42,637 bases of DNA from Rhizopus sp. PT2906 (GCA_025529335.1 JAMYHX010000379.1:1-42637); one strand, 5' to 3'; counted from the first letter of the stretch, positions 1 through 12,223 are shown. Numbers and translations are program-made. The notes: generated by a model from the sequence alone, not told the origin.

Positions 1-1142
1 CATGACTCTTTGCTTATCTTTTTTATACTTTTTATATTCACTCAAATTATCACTTGTATTTATACTTTAGTGAAGTTGCTCACCTATCTTTTTATATAGT
101 AAAAAGACAAAAGCAATAGATTTCATGCATTCTTTGTTCACATCGTACGCCCTTGGGCTTATTTCTTAGTCTTGGTTACACACCATTTGTGCTACTCTGT
201 CAAACCCTTTTTTTTCTCTTTGACTTTTTGCAAGTAAAGGCTAGATAATTATTATTTTGTAGTAGTTGTTATATGAAATAATATTCTTTTATAAAGAAAT
301 GAAGCAAGCAATAGCAAATGATAGATGCGTTCCGAAACCCTGTTAACCTATAACTTTATTTTGGGCAAGTCTGGACCCAAGCATCAGGAGAAGGTCAGTA
401 TATACGCCCTGTGCCCTCAAATATGTCGTAACAAATGAAGCAATGGATTTTAGACTCTCTAAATATCGCAATACATATTATTATCTGAGATTTATTCGTG
501 CTCATACCTATCATCCTGATGTCTCTATATCTATTAATAAGCATCATGTTTATATATAGTTCATCGCATGTGTCTCACAAAGGACATGGCAGCCTTTGGC
601 CTTTCATAAGCTTGCATCGTCTAATGAGGTAGATGACCGCAATGACAGTATCTTGTCCATCATTGTAGTCACCGTTCATACTCAGGTTACCTTATATAAA
701 TACTCATTACTTCTAAAACACAATAAAATAATAATTTTCTTTCAAGACTCTAGTTTTATACTCTACGGTCAAGATACACTTACAGCCTGTTAAACTGTTT
801 AACTCATCTCTGCACTATTTGAGCGTGAATGCCCAATTGCTTCGCTGCAGCTGATGTGCTCATACACTTTTCAATCTTTAGATAAAAAAACCTACCTTCA
901 TTCTGCATTGAATAGCAAACACAATTTCGTTTTATATATGCATCCTTCATATGGATGTCTTCATTTTTTGGACTTCTCCATCAACATAGGACAAGAAAGA
1001 AAAGACTCACTGAAGGCTGCATCCTTCAAGTAGTCTGTGTGAGTTGTAATCATTTCAAATGAAAAATAAAACAAAGTGACCAATTTATTTTCTCAAAAAG
1101 CTATCCGTTAAAGGCGAAATGACTGTACAGCATATCGTTGCT
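1..1142. other. Intergenic, no gene recognised
   Basis: This AT-rich stretch lies downstream of the GPH1 stop codon. A 65-codon open frame at 596-793 has no recognisable domain and low-complexity composition, so I treat it as chance. The part next to 1143 presumably holds the GPH1 3' UTR and polyadenylation signals. I see no tRNA, repeat array or transposon end here. Confidence 0.5.
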
Positions 1143-3797
1143 TTATATAGAAACAGGCTTGAGATTCCAAATCTTGTCAGCATATTCTTTTACAGCACGG
1201 TCAGCTGAGAAAAAGCCCATACCAGCAGTACAGAGAATGGATTTCTTTGCCCAGCTCTTCTTGTCTTTATAGACAGCATCAACATGGTCCTGAGCATCAA
1301 GATACATTTCGAAATCAGCAGATATCAAATAATAATCACCGCCATAGGTTAAGGTATTGATGAGAGGACCAAAGACAGAAGCTGTTTCAGGCCCACCAAA
1401 TTCACCAGATTGAATAGACTGAAGAACTATCTGGAGGTTAGGATCGATAAGGACGCCATGATACTTTTGATGATGACGAATATCAGCAACTTTATCAGCC
1501 AAAGTGCCAAACATGAATATGTTGTCTTCACCAATCTCGTCACGAATTTCAATATTGGCGCCATCAACCGTACCAAGGATAAGACCACCGTTAAGGACAA
1601 ACTTCATGTTGGATGTACCAGAGGCCTCTGTACCAGCAGTTGAAATATGCTGAGAGATATCAGATGCAGGAGTGATGATTTCAGCCAAAGAAACATTATA
1701 GTCTGGGATATACACAACTTTCAATAGGTCATTAATAGTTGAATCATTGTTAACCACTTCAGCCACCGTATTGATCAGCTTAATGACCATTTTAGCTATA
1801 TAATAACCAGGAGCTGATTTACCACCAAAAATGACCACCCGAGGAGTCAGTTGTTCTTTTTCCTCATCCGATAGTAACTTGATATTCTTGTAGCGGTAGA
1901 TGACACCCAAGATGTTCATAAATTGTCGCTTATATTCATGAATACGCTTTACTTGAATATCAAAGAGAGCATTGGGATTTACACTGATACCCAAGTTGGA
2001 TTTAATCCATTGAGCCAAACGAACCTTGTTATCATACTTGACCTGCATCCATTTCTTTTGAAATTCTTCATCATTTGCAAATTTCTTGAGTCCTTTAAGC
2101 TCATCCAAGTGAGTGGCCCATTTTTCAGAGCCAAGCGTCTCGGTAATCAAGTCACGTAAGCCCGGATTAGCCTGATAGAGCCATCTACGAGGAGTTATAC
2201 CGTTGGTGATATTAATGAACTTTTCAGGTCCATAATAACGAATGAAATCAGGGAACAGCTGTGACTTGACCAAGTCTGAGTGAAGAGCAGCAACACCGTT
2301 TACCTTATGAGAACCAGCTACAGCAAGGTAGGCCATACGTACCTGTTGAGGATTTGATTCCTCAATGATAGATACGCGGTTCAATAGTTCACGATCACCA
2401 TAGTACATCTTTTCAACCTTTTGTAAAAAGAAGAGATTGATATCATAAATGATTTGCATATGTCGGGGCAGTATATGCTCCATCATGGGCACAGACCATC
2501 TCTCCAAAGCTTCAGGCAGTACCGTGTGATTGGTAAAAGCAAACACACGCGTAACAATGTCCCAGGCAGCATCCCAGTCTAGCCCTTCGATATCTACCAG
2601 AATTCGCTGAAGTTCAGGAATAGCCAAGGTAGGATGCGTATCGTTCAACTGAACAGCGACTTTGCCAGGGAAATCCTTCCATGCTGAATTCGTGCGTTTG
2701 AAGCGGTGAATGATGTCTTGCAATGAGGCACTTACAAAGAAGTACTCTTGCTTCAATCGAAGCTCTTTGCCTACCAAATGGTTGTCGTTAGGGTAAAGAA
2801 CAGATGTCAGGTTCTCTGCGCTCTTTTGATCTGCTACAGACTTGTCGTAATCGCCTTCGTTAAAGGAAGCAAAATCAAATGCATTTAATGACTTGGAAGA
2901 CCATAGACGAATGTTGCCGCAGCACTTGGTGCCAAAACCAGGAATAGGAACATCATAGGCCATTGCTTTGACTCTTTGTCCACCTTCCCAGGACATACGA
3001 GATTCTCCCTTGTCATTTACCTTTGTAGCTACATAACCATAGAATTGAACTTCATACGACACGTCGTTCCTTGGAAACTCCCATGGATTCACAGTTGGAT
3101 CAAGCCAGTAATCTGGCATTTCTGTTTGATACCCCTCCTTATTAATCAACTGCTTGAAGATACCATACTGATAGCGTAATCCATACCCCCAAGTAGGGTA
3201 GTCCAAAGTGGCAGCTGCATCCATGTAACATGCGGCAAGACGACCAAGGCCACCATTACCTAAAGCAGCATCTCTTTCTTGATCAAGCAGTTCCTCAAGA
3301 CTGAATCCTAGATCCTGTACACTCTTTTTATAAGTGTCCTTTGCCTTGAGACAGAGAAGCGCATTGTCTAGTGCACGGCCAATTAAAAATTCCATAGACA
3401 AGTAATAACACCGCTTGGGATTTTGTTCTCGCATGACTTCTTCTGTGAGATTCCATTCCTCCAAGATACGATCACGTACAGCCAAAGCCGTCGCTTGATA
3501 AATCGCTAATTTATCCAAATTAGTAGGACCGCGACACAAGGTCTCCACAGCATGATGAACAATATCTTTCTTGATAGATTCTGAATCATTTTCCTTTGGC
3601 GTCATGTATTTCTTCCATTCCTTTAAGACGTCTCCTTCTAACTTGATATGTGTTGACTTGTGAGAAGGAACACTTTCAGAAGCTACAGGTTCAACGTTTC
3701 CGTTTTGGTCCTCGTCGACATGGATAACAACATTTGTGAGTCGACGGGTTAGCTTAGGCATAGATAGCCGTCTTTCAGCTTTAGGTCGAGTACTCAT
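1143..3797 (-). CDS. GPH1: Glycogen phosphorylase
   Basis: Intronless 884-codon gene. The product is a GT35 glycogen phosphorylase, which releases glucose-1-phosphate from glycogen in the cytosol using pyridoxal phosphate. Seen: the family core runs from about residue 60 to the end, including MEFLIGRALDNALL, GNGGLGRLAACYMD, QLNDTHPTLAIPELQRIL, RRWLYQANPGL, KRIHEYKRQFMN and EASGTSNMKFVLNGG, whose lysine holds the cofactor. Length fits the family (about 850-900). The N-terminus carries two basic motifs, RRLS (Ser12) and RRLT (Thr21). Yeast Gph1 is switched on by phosphorylation of an RRLT-type site, so PKA control is a reasonable inference. It diverges from DBP8 across a 551-bp shared upstream region. 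Confidence 0.97.
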   Translation of the reverse strand: MSTRPKAERRLSMPKLTRRLTNVVIHVDEDQNGNVEPVASESVPSHKSTHIKLEGDVLKEWKKYMTPKENDSESIKKDIVHHAVETLCRGPTNLDKLAIYQATALAVRDRILEEWNLTEEVMREQNPKRCYYLSMEFLIGRALDNALLCLKAKDTYKKSVQDLGFSLEELLDQERDAALGNGGLGRLAACYMDAAATLDYPTWGYGLRYQYGIFKQLINKEGYQTEMPDYWLDPTVNPWEFPRNDVSYEVQFYGYVATKVNDKGESRMSWEGGQRVKAMAYDVPIPGFGTKCCGNIRLWSSKSLNAFDFASFNEGDYDKSVADQKSAENLTSVLYPNDNHLVGKELRLKQEYFFVSASLQDIIHRFKRTNSAWKDFPGKVAVQLNDTHPTLAIPELQRILVDIEGLDWDAAWDIVTRVFAFTNHTVLPEALERWSVPMMEHILPRHMQIIYDINLFFLQKVEKMYYGDRELLNRVSIIEESNPQQVRMAYLAVAGSHKVNGVAALHSDLVKSQLFPDFIRYYGPEKFINITNGITPRRWLYQANPGLRDLITETLGSEKWATHLDELKGLKKFANDEEFQKKWMQVKYDNKVRLAQWIKSNLGISVNPNALFDIQVKRIHEYKRQFMNILGVIYRYKNIKLLSDEEKEQLTPRVVIFGGKSAPGYYIAKMVIKLINTVAEVVNNDSTINDLLKVVYIPDYNVSLAEIITPASDISQHISTAGTEASGTSNMKFVLNGGLILGTVDGANIEIRDEIGEDNIFMFGTLADKVADIRHHQKYHGVLIDPNLQIVLQSIQSGEFGGPETASVFGPLINTLTYGGDYYLISADFEMYLDAQDHVDAVYKDKKSWAKKSILCTAGMGFFSADRAVKEYADKIWNLKPVSI

Positions 3798-4348
3798 AAA
3801 GTGGAGCTATAAAGTAAAAAGAAAAATTGGGGGAAAACAAATTCGTATGCAAAGCGTATTTAAAGAGAAGCATCTTATCTTATTGGCTAGAATTTTACAC
3901 AACAACAACAACAACAACAACAAAATCATCATCATCATAGGCAGAACAAATAAACAATGCAAATTATTTGTGGGAAAAAAAGTGTGTGTGTGTGTTTCTA
4001 TTACCACGTTTGAAGAAGTAAGCTGTGGTTTGTGTATGCTGCATTTGTTGATACCGCTTTTTACTTAAAGTTAGATCATGAGCACAAAAGATGATACAAA
4101 TTAAGTCCGACAATTAAGTGAAACGAGTGTTTTAAGTAAACATGACGATATCACGATGATTGATCAACAGGAACAGGTATCGCTCATTATTATGAGCAGT
4201 TCAGTGAAGCAGCGCTGATATGCTTTTTTCTTGATGGAGTATAAAAAATTAACCAATGAAATGTAATTATGAGTATACTTTACTCTGCAGCAAGTGTAAA
4301 ATTTTTTGTCCTTTTTTTTTTGTTTCCTTGAAAAGAGATCGTTGATCG
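3798..4348. promoter_or_regulatory. Divergent GPH1/DBP8 promoter region with microsatellites
   Basis: This 551-bp region lies between the two divergent start codons. It contains an (AAC)n run at about 3899-3922 followed directly by an (ATC)n run to about 3939, and a short (GT)n run near 3982-3994. A T-rich tract at about 4310-4322 lies roughly 30 bp before the DBP8 start, a pattern seen before several genes in this window. A TTTAAATA-like element lies upstream of GPH1 on the minus strand (about 3857). No conserved operator could be identified by eye. Confidence 0.5.
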
Positions 4349-5890
4349 ATGACCGAAAATAGAACTTTAAGCAGAGTAGCTGCCTCAAAGAAGAAAGCAT
4401 TAGAAAGAAAGGAACAAACGATTGCACCTGAAGGAACTGGATTCTTGAAGCTTGGAGTTCAAGAATGGATGATTGATACGTTAAAGTCCATGGCGATCAA
4501 GTTGCCAACCGAGATTCAGCGAGCCTGTATCCCGCCTATCCTTGAAGGAAAGGATGTCATTGGTGGGGCAAAGACAGGTTCCGGTAAGACTGCAGCGTTT
4601 GCGATTCCTATTTTACAAAAATTATCTGAAGATCCTTATGGAGTGTTTGCTCTGGTACTAACACCAACCAGAGAACTTGCATTTCAGATTGCAGAACAGT
4701 TTAGAGTACTTGGCAAGAGCATTGGTGCTAAAGAATGTGTTGTAGTTGGTGGCATGGGTAAGTCCGAGTGATTGTTAATAATTTGTATCTAACTTGTTTA
4801 TAGACATGATGACACAGGCTATAGAACTATCAAAACGTCCTCATATCATTATTGCCACACCAGGAAGATTGCGTGATCATATACATAGTAGTTCAGGAGC
4901 AGTGGATTTAAGAAGATGTAAATTTTTAGTAATGGATGAAGCTGATCGTATGTTGTCTTCTACATTTGTACCTGATCTTGAAGTGATTCTGCCTTTATTA
5001 CCCAAAAATCGTCAAACACTTTTATTCACAGCAACAATGACAGAATCAATTTTAGCTCTAAAGGATGTAGAAGAAGACCCTGCGAAAAAACCATTTGTTC
5101 ATATCTGCGATATGTCTATCTCAACTGTGAGTACACTAGACCAGTATTATGTCTTTGTGCCATCCCAAGTGAAAATAGTCTATCTTGCACACCTGCTACG
5201 TACAGACGATTTGAATGACAAGTCGATCATCATTTTTTGTGGTCGATGCTCGACAGCAGAACTTATTACGGTTATGTTGAAAGAATTAGGCATTCGATGT
5301 ACAGCTCTTCATTCAGAGATGAGTCAACAGCAGCGATTAGACTCCTTAGGCAAGTTTAGAGCTGAAGTCGTAAAGATTTTGATTTCAACAGATGTGGGCA
5401 GTCGGTAAGTTACAAAATTGATATTAGCATGTTGATACTGAATTGTGTATATATAGTGGTTTGGATATTCCCTCCGTTGAATGCGTATTGAATTATGACA
5501 TTCCACGAGACCCAACAGATTATATCCATCGTGTCGGTCGTACTGCCCGTGCAGGCCGAGATGGTAAAGCAATTTCTATTGTAACAGAAAAAGATATCCA
5601 ATTGATTCAAAATATTGAAGGAAGAACAAGTAAGAAAGGAGACAGATTGTATGATATTAGAGACTAACAACTCATGATAGACAAGACAATGGAAAAGTAT
5701 GAGGTTGATGAAGATGAAGTATTAGACATCCTGTCAGAAGTGACTGCAGCCAAACGTATGGCAAGCATGGTAAGTGATTATCAGTAATGATTTATATAAA
5801 TGCTCCAACACTTTAAATATATAGAAATTGCACGATGAAGGCTTTGGTGAAAAGGGTCATAAAAGAAAAAAGAAGAAGACAACTATATAA
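4349..5890 (+). CDS. DBP8: DEAD-box RNA helicase Dbp8 (DDX49 type)
   Basis: Five exons: 4349-4757, 4804-5404, 5457-5629, 5681-5769 and 5825-5890. They sum to 1338 nt, or 445 residues. The ATP-dependent helicase acts in the nucleolus in 40S subunit and 18S rRNA maturation. Seen: Q-motif region LPTEIQRACIP, Walker A AKTGSGKT, PTRELA, TPGR, MDEADRML, FTAT in place of the usual SAT (common in this subfamily), SRGLDIP and HRVGRTARAGR. The GGMDMM stretch spanning the first intron and the short lysine-rich tail (KRKKKK) fit Dbp8/DDX49. Intron 3 must run 5630-5680; a donor at 5649 would put a stop in frame. It converges on the cyclin gene 130 bp away. Confidence 0.95.
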
Positions 5891-5954
5891 TGCTTTTTTT
5901 ATTTAATTTCATAGATGTAAATAAAACAATCATTCATTTTGACCATTTGTACAC

Positions 5955-5957
<3 letters not shown>

Positions 5958-5987
<30 letters not shown>
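5958..5987. repeat. (GA)n microsatellite
   Basis: About 14 uninterrupted GA units lie between the convergent DBP8 and cyclin stop codons, probably within one or both 3' UTRs. Runs like this vary between strains. Confidence 0.95.
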
Positions 5988-5990
<3 letters not shown>

Positions 5991-6020
5991 GCTTCTTTAC
6001 ATCGTATGGGTATTTACACA

Positions 6021-6790
6021 TTAATCTGGGGTATAATAAATGGGGCATACTAGTTTTTTGTTACTGATCCTCGTGTCATGATCATCTATTGACCTTTTCC
6101 TTTTACAATTGTCTTCAAGTGGCGGTGATAGAGGAAATGATGTAATATTTTTGTCTTGCTGTGTCAGCGCATGCGTCAGTAACTGATCTCCATAGGCCTG
6201 CATGTTTTCCAGTTTGACGTGTAAATCAAATTTACATAAAAACAAAAATTCCAACTCTAGTTGATTTAGCTCACATAAAGGGATTCCTCCAACCTAAGAC
6301 AAGACATGTAAGCTTGATGCATAATAATAAATAATCAACATATGTGCATAAATATATAAATATATACTTTGGCGTATCGAGTATTAGAGTAGAATACATC
6401 GGACGTAAATTTGGAAGCAACAAGAATACTATAGATTGCATTAGTTTTATAAAACAGAGCCAGGATGAATAGAGTTTACCTGGTGATAAGTAGTCGATGT
6501 ACAGTAAGTGAATTAACTGCATAATTTGGGCCCTTATGCTGAGCGATGCGATCAAAATAGATGAGAGTAGACAATAAAGCTTCATTCGAGAATGAAGTGA
6601 ATTTGAGTATACGGCTGAGGTAAGCATAGATACCGATAGGAGGTACAGTGCGAGAATGAAAATGGGTTACTGATTGATTAGATAGTTTATCATTTTCTTT
6701 GACTATCGAAATTAATAGATCGGCGACAATTTTAACAAGTAATTCTGTAGGATATTCTGCAATATTTAAATGGTATTTTTTGAGTCGCAT
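6021..6790 (-). CDS. Pho80/PCL-type cyclin
   Basis: Three exons on the minus strand: 6790-6480, 6428-6368 and 6293-6021. The product is 214 residues. Seen: a single cyclin box of the Pho80 family, with the typical order of a short helix (PTELLVKIVADLL), SRTVPPIGIYAYLSRILKF, ALLSTLIYFDRIA, VHRLLITSILVASKFTSDV, RYAKVGGIPLCELN and LELEFLFLCKFDLHV. Such cyclins activate the Pho85 (CDK5-like) kinase in phosphate, glycogen and cell-cycle signalling. The tail after residue 150 is variable and basic (KRKRS), which may be a nuclear signal. Which Pho85 cyclin it corresponds to cannot be told from sequence alone, so I give no symbol. Confidence 0.93.
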
Positions 6791-7034
6791 AGATAATACT
6801 ACTTTAGCTTTCGCCCTTGTTGTCTTTCTATTGTTGTAAGAAAAAAAAAAGAGATTGAGAAAAAAAAGGAAAAGCCCTTTGTCCCATTCATTCTGTTTCC
6901 TTCTTTCCCTCCCTTATTCATGAACCAATCTAATATCACTTTTTGTGCATCTTATAAATATCTTTTTGTGCGCGTGTTGGTGGATTGACATTTGGTTGGA
7001 TCATTTTAAACTTTGAAATTCAGTTTCCTTTTAT

Positions 7035-8512
7035 TTAAGCAAGTGATGTAGTACCTGGTCTTCTTCTACCAGGTGCTGTAGGTCTTTTGAAACCCTGTTT
7101 AGTACCTCCAAGCATATTAATACGCTCATTTACTATATTAGTATTTGATGATGATGACGAAAGCTCTTCTTTGAAATAAGCTTCTGTCAAATCATCAAGA
7201 TCACTTGTTTCAAACTATACAAAAGAATATTAATCCTCAGCCCATGTACACACAAAGATAAACATTGTTACTTTTTTAACAACTTGAACCGATGCCTCAT
7301 TTTCGGCTGCTGTAATCACGTTTGACTTGGATGAGGAGTAAAGCATACGTTCTCTGATTTTAGAAGTTGAAGGACAAGTATAAATGAATACTACAGATTA
7401 TATTAGTTTCAGCCTTTTTTTTTTCTTTTGTCATATACCAAGTGACTCTTTGCTGCCATCTTCAAAGATGTAAAACGTAAATCTTGGGGCATTACTGCTT
7501 ATGGTCTTTTGTAGATCATTGACTGTAACGTTAGCAACCGTATCCAAATCAACCTTTTCGCTATTCAAATGCTGATAGCCATGGTTAGATCGTAGTAGAT
7601 ACGTCTATTAGTAATCTGTTACCAAGGAAACGAAATTACTTGAGCGTTCTTCTTTATCCTTTTTCAATTCTGAAAGAGCTTCAATTGCTTTTTCCGTTAA
7701 AGGGAATGCTACACCAGGAGCATAGCTTTTTCTTGCCGTTGTACCTTGATAATCAGAAACTGCTTTAGCCTAGTTTCACCATAGTTAAGTATTTGTCATC
7801 TGTTACTTTGTTTATCCTTTACCTCAGCAGCTCTGATTTCAGCCAGTTCTTGCTCACGTCTTGTCAATGGTGCCTCAGCTGATTTGTGAGCAAGGTGTTT
7901 TTTGTATCCATCCCAGCTGAACTCCGACTACAACCATTATGAGCACAATTGAGATCAAGAAACTAGATCCGTTTACCTTGTCAGTTCCGTAAATGCTGTC
8001 CACAAAGCGATAATCACCTAGTTCCTTGGTGAGTGTAGCTCTTGTGGAAGCATAGAGCATTTTATCACGAATCTTTGCATTGTCAGGGACATAGCAGAGA
8101 AATAACCAGTTATACTCTCCTGTACTTGACTTTTCATCCATACGAACGAATACATAGGCAGGTGTGGTTGGTTCAAGATAATCGGAAACGTGCTGAAAAT
8201 CTAATATCCGATGTTATTCTGAAACGTTCTACATGTATCCTTCAAGTTACCCTTTTGAAAATCCTCTTGAACAGGTGTAGTACCATTAGGTATCAATGAT
8301 TCTTTTATTCAAAGCAGTTTAACATTAGGGGTTCATTTGCTCCATTTTATTTACCATTTTGGATGGAAACTCTTAAGATGCGCACATTGCCACTTGCGAC
8401 GGCATCTGTGAATACCTTTGAAAGTTCTTCTGAAACTAATATAACCAGGCTTTAATAAATACTGTAGATATCATGTCCATCGTTTACCTTGAATACCACT
8501 TTGTGTTGACAT
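7035..8512 (-). CDS. TWF1: Twinfilin, two ADF-H domains
   Basis: Nine exons, from the 25-nt first exon 8512-8488 through 8435-8355, 8301-8251, 8200-7977, 7927-7823, 7769-7623, 7571-7439, 7390-7272 and 7214-7035. They sum to 1065 nt and 354 residues. Twinfilin binds ADP-actin monomers and filament ends and slows filament growth at cortical actin sites. Seen: first ADF-H domain about residues 1-140 (YVFVRMDEKS, KIRDKMLYASTRATL), linker with LTRREQELAEIRAAE, second ADF-H domain about 170-300 (FTFYVFEDG, KIRERMLYSSSKSNV) and a C-terminal basic tail (GFKRPTAPGRRRPG), where family members bind capping protein. Length fits the family (about 330-350). Confidence 0.95.
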
Positions 8513-9869
8513 GACTTAAAAGAAAAAGCTATTATTGAAGTTTCGGACTAAATTTCTGTTTTTAATTGGCAAATAAGCACAAATATTTTTTAAGATGTTT
8601 ACTGGGTACTTGCCAATAGCTTTGAAGTGGGGAGACCGCAGTCTTTGAGATACCATTAAATAATGTACCCCTGGGTAAACTAAAACCTGCGCTGCCTTCG
8701 TTTCTTTCCTTTACAAACCTTATCTAACGATGGGTAGAGAGCGACGAGAAAGCTTTGCTTTATTAAAATCTTCAACCATATTGGTATATCAAAGTGATAT
8801 GCTATTATAGATATTAACTGTATAAATGTGCAATATACAGAAGTTACAATAATACTGATCATGCATCTTGCCTTCATTCAGTTATCGTCAAGGGAAGGTT
8901 TGATCCAAAGCATTAAAGGCTTGATCTGTTTGAGGTAGGATAATATTTTATTTGTTCAAGGGATCAAAGTATTTATAATAAAAATAAATTTAAAAAAATT
9001 GAGATACATGAGTTCATGTGCATGAAGTCAAGTTCCTGGAGTAGTAGTTGACATTGTTGAATACATTGAAGGTGCTTGATTCTTCAGGTTTAATGCTCAG
9101 ACAAGGCAGCACACTATCTCTAAGCTTATTGGTCTTGGTGTGTAAATGATAACAATTGGCATTATGGATCGATTCAGTCTCTGTCTCAATAAAACGCAAA
9201 CAGGTATGCCTGCCAAACTTTGAACGCTTCAAGTTTATGTTCAAACCTAATCATTTACAAAATAGGCCTTGTCCCCATTGTACAATTGGAACTTTGCAGA
9301 CAGTGTTCAGCTGGTAATGGTCATGATGGAGACTTAGTAAGTCACTTTTGCTTAGTTACAACTAGTTAGGTACTGATTATTCTCTTTTTAATACTGTCAA
9401 CCCCATCCAATGATAGATCCGGAACCGAGACGTCAACGTAACAGTGAACATTCGATCGATTCTTGTAGATTATATTAATAGTAACTATAATATTAGATCA
9501 AGGTATACTTCATTTACTAGAGTGCTCGAACCAGCACTATCTAGCCACTAGTTTGGCCCTTTGCCCTTCAGCAAACATGTTTTTTCATTAAAAAGATGAA
9601 ATAAATTACGCTTTTCTATACGATTTCTTTGGTTTTAATAGGACTCTATTTAAAAGAGAGTTAATACATAATAGAATTGTTAAGAATGCTATCTTACGTT
9701 CTCTGTAAACTTTGAAGGTTGTTTAAATAACCAAAACAATGGAGAGAAGAAAAGAGAACGTAGACATATAAAGCAACAGAGTGCTACTGCTATTTTTGGT
9801 AATTTTGAAAATACAAAAAACTTTTTTTATTTTCCTTTTTCTTTTAAAAAAAAAAAAATAATAACAAAC
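8513..9869. other. Intergenic between TWF1 and DBP5
   Basis: This 1.36-kb region separates two divergent genes and holds their promoters. Minus-strand open frames at 8680-8877 and 9014-9244 show no known domain. A run of T/C then A (about 9823-9858) directly precedes the DBP5 start and is probably its core promoter or leader. A short hairpin (AGTGCT/AGCACT, 9521-9538) is present but does not form part of a tRNA. I see no transposon ends. Confidence 0.45.
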
Positions 9870-11739
9870 ATGTCTGGTATGAACATGATGAATATAAAGA
9901 CAGCAACAAGAAAGCAAAGACATTAAACTGGCTTTGCTTTCTTGCCTCAAGTACATCATTCAAGTGCAACTGACATTAAATTGATCATAAATAGATCCTG
10001 TTGATAATATTACTGCAAGACTCGGTTCTCTCGCTACAGCGCGTACGTTCACATGTAAACCTAAATTCACTTGACTTACTCTAGTATTTGTAGCCAATGC
10101 GGATCAACAACCACCCAAGGGTAAACAATGTGAATCAACAGCAAAAACAACAATTAACAAATTCATATAGACGAAAAGCAACATGATGAGAAATCAGGTA
10201 TTGACTATAATTCAATCAAAGCAAAGTAACCTTTTTACGAGATTTATTTCTTTTCTCTTTTTTATTAGATGCTCAGTCTCAAAACAACTTGATTCAAAGC
10301 ACTCATACTGTGCAAGTGAAGCTTGCAGATCAACAAGCAGATCCTAATTCCCCTCTATACTCTGTCAAATCCTTTGAAGAACTTGGATTGTATGTAAAAA
10401 TCAGTAAAAAATCACACAGCCATTAACAGCAATTATCAGGAGTCCCGAACTGTTGAAGGGTTTATATGCAATGAACTTTTCTAAGCCTTCCAAAATCCAG
10501 GAAAGAGCTTTACCTTTATTGATCAGTAACCCGTAAGTATTGACTCCTTAATCGGCATTATTTACTTATCAATTTTAGTCCAAAAAACATGATCGGCCAG
10601 TCTCAAAGTGGAACAGGCAAGACCGCTGCCTTTGTCCTCACAATGTTGACTAGATTGAATCCTGCTATCAATGTCCCACAGGTAAGCTATCAAAAGTTTC
10701 TTTTTTTTTTTTGAAAACATTCCTAGACTGTGTGCAATCTAGGCTATCTGTTTAGCACCTTCCCGAGAACTTGCTCGACAAATTATGGATGTCGTTTTGG
10801 CTATGAGTAAATTTACAACCATTACCAGCAAGCTAGTTGTAAAGGATTCGCTTAGAAGAAATGAACCTATTCAAGCTCAAGTTATCGTGGGTACACCCGG
10901 TACTGTTGCAGATGTCATCCGAAAGAGACAATTACCCGTTCAAGCAGTTAAAATCTTTGTTTTGGATGAGGCTGATAACATGTTGGATCAAGATGGTTTA
11001 GGTGATCAAAGTATTCGTATTAAAAAGTACGTGTTTCTTTTAAAGTAACAGTGAAATTAACAGCTGTATTCATAGGATGCTCAAGGGTAACCCTCAAGTT
11101 GTATTGTTTTCAGCTACGTTCCCAGATAATGTACGAAAGTTTGCAGCTGGATTTGCGCCAAATGCGAATGAAATATCACTGAAGCGTGAAGATTTGAGCG
11201 TAGATGCTATTAAACAATTTTATATGGATTGCGATAGTGAAGAGCACAAATATCAAGTACTGTGCAATATCTATGATTTATTGACAGTTAGTCAAAGTAT
11301 TATCTTCTGTAAGCGACGTGATTCAGCAGACGAGATCGCAAAGCGCATGTCTCAGCAAGGACACTCTGTCATCTCACTTCACGGTAAGATGTCACCAGAA
11401 GAACGTGATAAGGCTATGGATGATTTCAGAAGAGGTGAATACAAGGTTTTGATTACAACAAACGTTATTGCTCGTGGTATAGACATTTCACAAGTCTCGC
11501 TCGTTATCAACTATGACCTTCCACTTGACCAACGCAACAATGTTGATTTTGAAGCCTACCTTCACCGAATTGGTCGTACTGGTCGTTTTGGACGTACAGG
11601 TGTCAGTATTATACTTATAGACAGTAAACAAAGCTGGGAGCAGATGAGACAAATTGAAAATCACTTTCAACGACCCATTACTTATGTACCAACTGATGAT
11701 TGGGAAAAAGTTGAAGAGCAATTAAAGTCCTTAATATAA
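9870..11739 (+). CDS. DBP5: DEAD-box mRNA-export helicase Dbp5 (DDX19 type)
   Basis: Eight exons: 9870-9876, 10094-10120, 10171-10197, 10269-10389, 10440-10532, 10579-10681, 10743-11026 and 11076-11739. They total 1326 nt and 441 residues. Dbp5 remodels mRNPs at the cytoplasmic face of the nuclear pore together with Gle1 and inositol hexakisphosphate. Seen: SFEELGLSPELLKGLYAMNF, SQSGTGKT, PSRELARQ, TPGT (Dbp5-like variant of TPGR), VLDEADNML, SATFPDNV, QSIIFCKRR, ARGID and HRIGRTGRFGR. Exons 2-8 are well supported. The 7-nt first exon and its 217-nt intron are inferred: the frame of exon 2 has no own ATG, and this ATG follows a T-rich leader and gives phase 1. It converges on DBP6. Confidence 0.93.
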
Positions 11740-12223
11740 GCTCAAGGCCTGATTTCGAAACTGTGTCTTGCTCATCTTAAATCTACAATACAATAAAAGC
11801 TTCTATGTGTTCAAGTACGGCTCATCCTCGCACAAATTTTTGAAATAGCATTGAGCAAAGGTCACACTTTGTCCCTTCGTCTAAACAGAATTGATGTATC
11901 CTTCTGTTTCCTCTCCTTTTTTTTGCATAAACTTCAAAATCTCTTACACTTTGGTCTGCACTGCTGAAAAAAAAAAAATTATTCTGCAGGATATCAGAGA
12001 ATGCGGGATATGTCCTTTGACTGTTAGATCAATTGAGAAAAGAGTTTGACAAAGATATTAGACACAATGAAAGATCTAAAGTGCTTTGATCCAATAATAA
12101 GATAGCTCTCAAACATGACACTAAGCATGATCTTGTTGATGTATGTGTATTGACTTTTTCTAAAATATCAGAAAAAAAAAAGGAGTGGTTTCCTGATCCA
12201 CTGCATTACTTTTTATTTTATGT
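11740..12223. other. Convergent 3' region of DBP5 and DBP6
   Basis: This is 484 bp between two convergent stop codons, with several A/T homopolymers. A likely polyadenylation signal (AATAAAAG) lies at about 11793. No gene or repeat is recognised. Confidence 0.5.

Noticed and set aside
596..793. 65-codon open frame
   Set aside because: Low-complexity composition, no domain, no support from context.
9500..9560. Minus-strand GGTTCGAGCACT resembling a tRNA T-arm (B box)
   Set aside because: Only the T-arm-like hairpin forms. No A box, anticodon arm or acceptor stem can be built around it.
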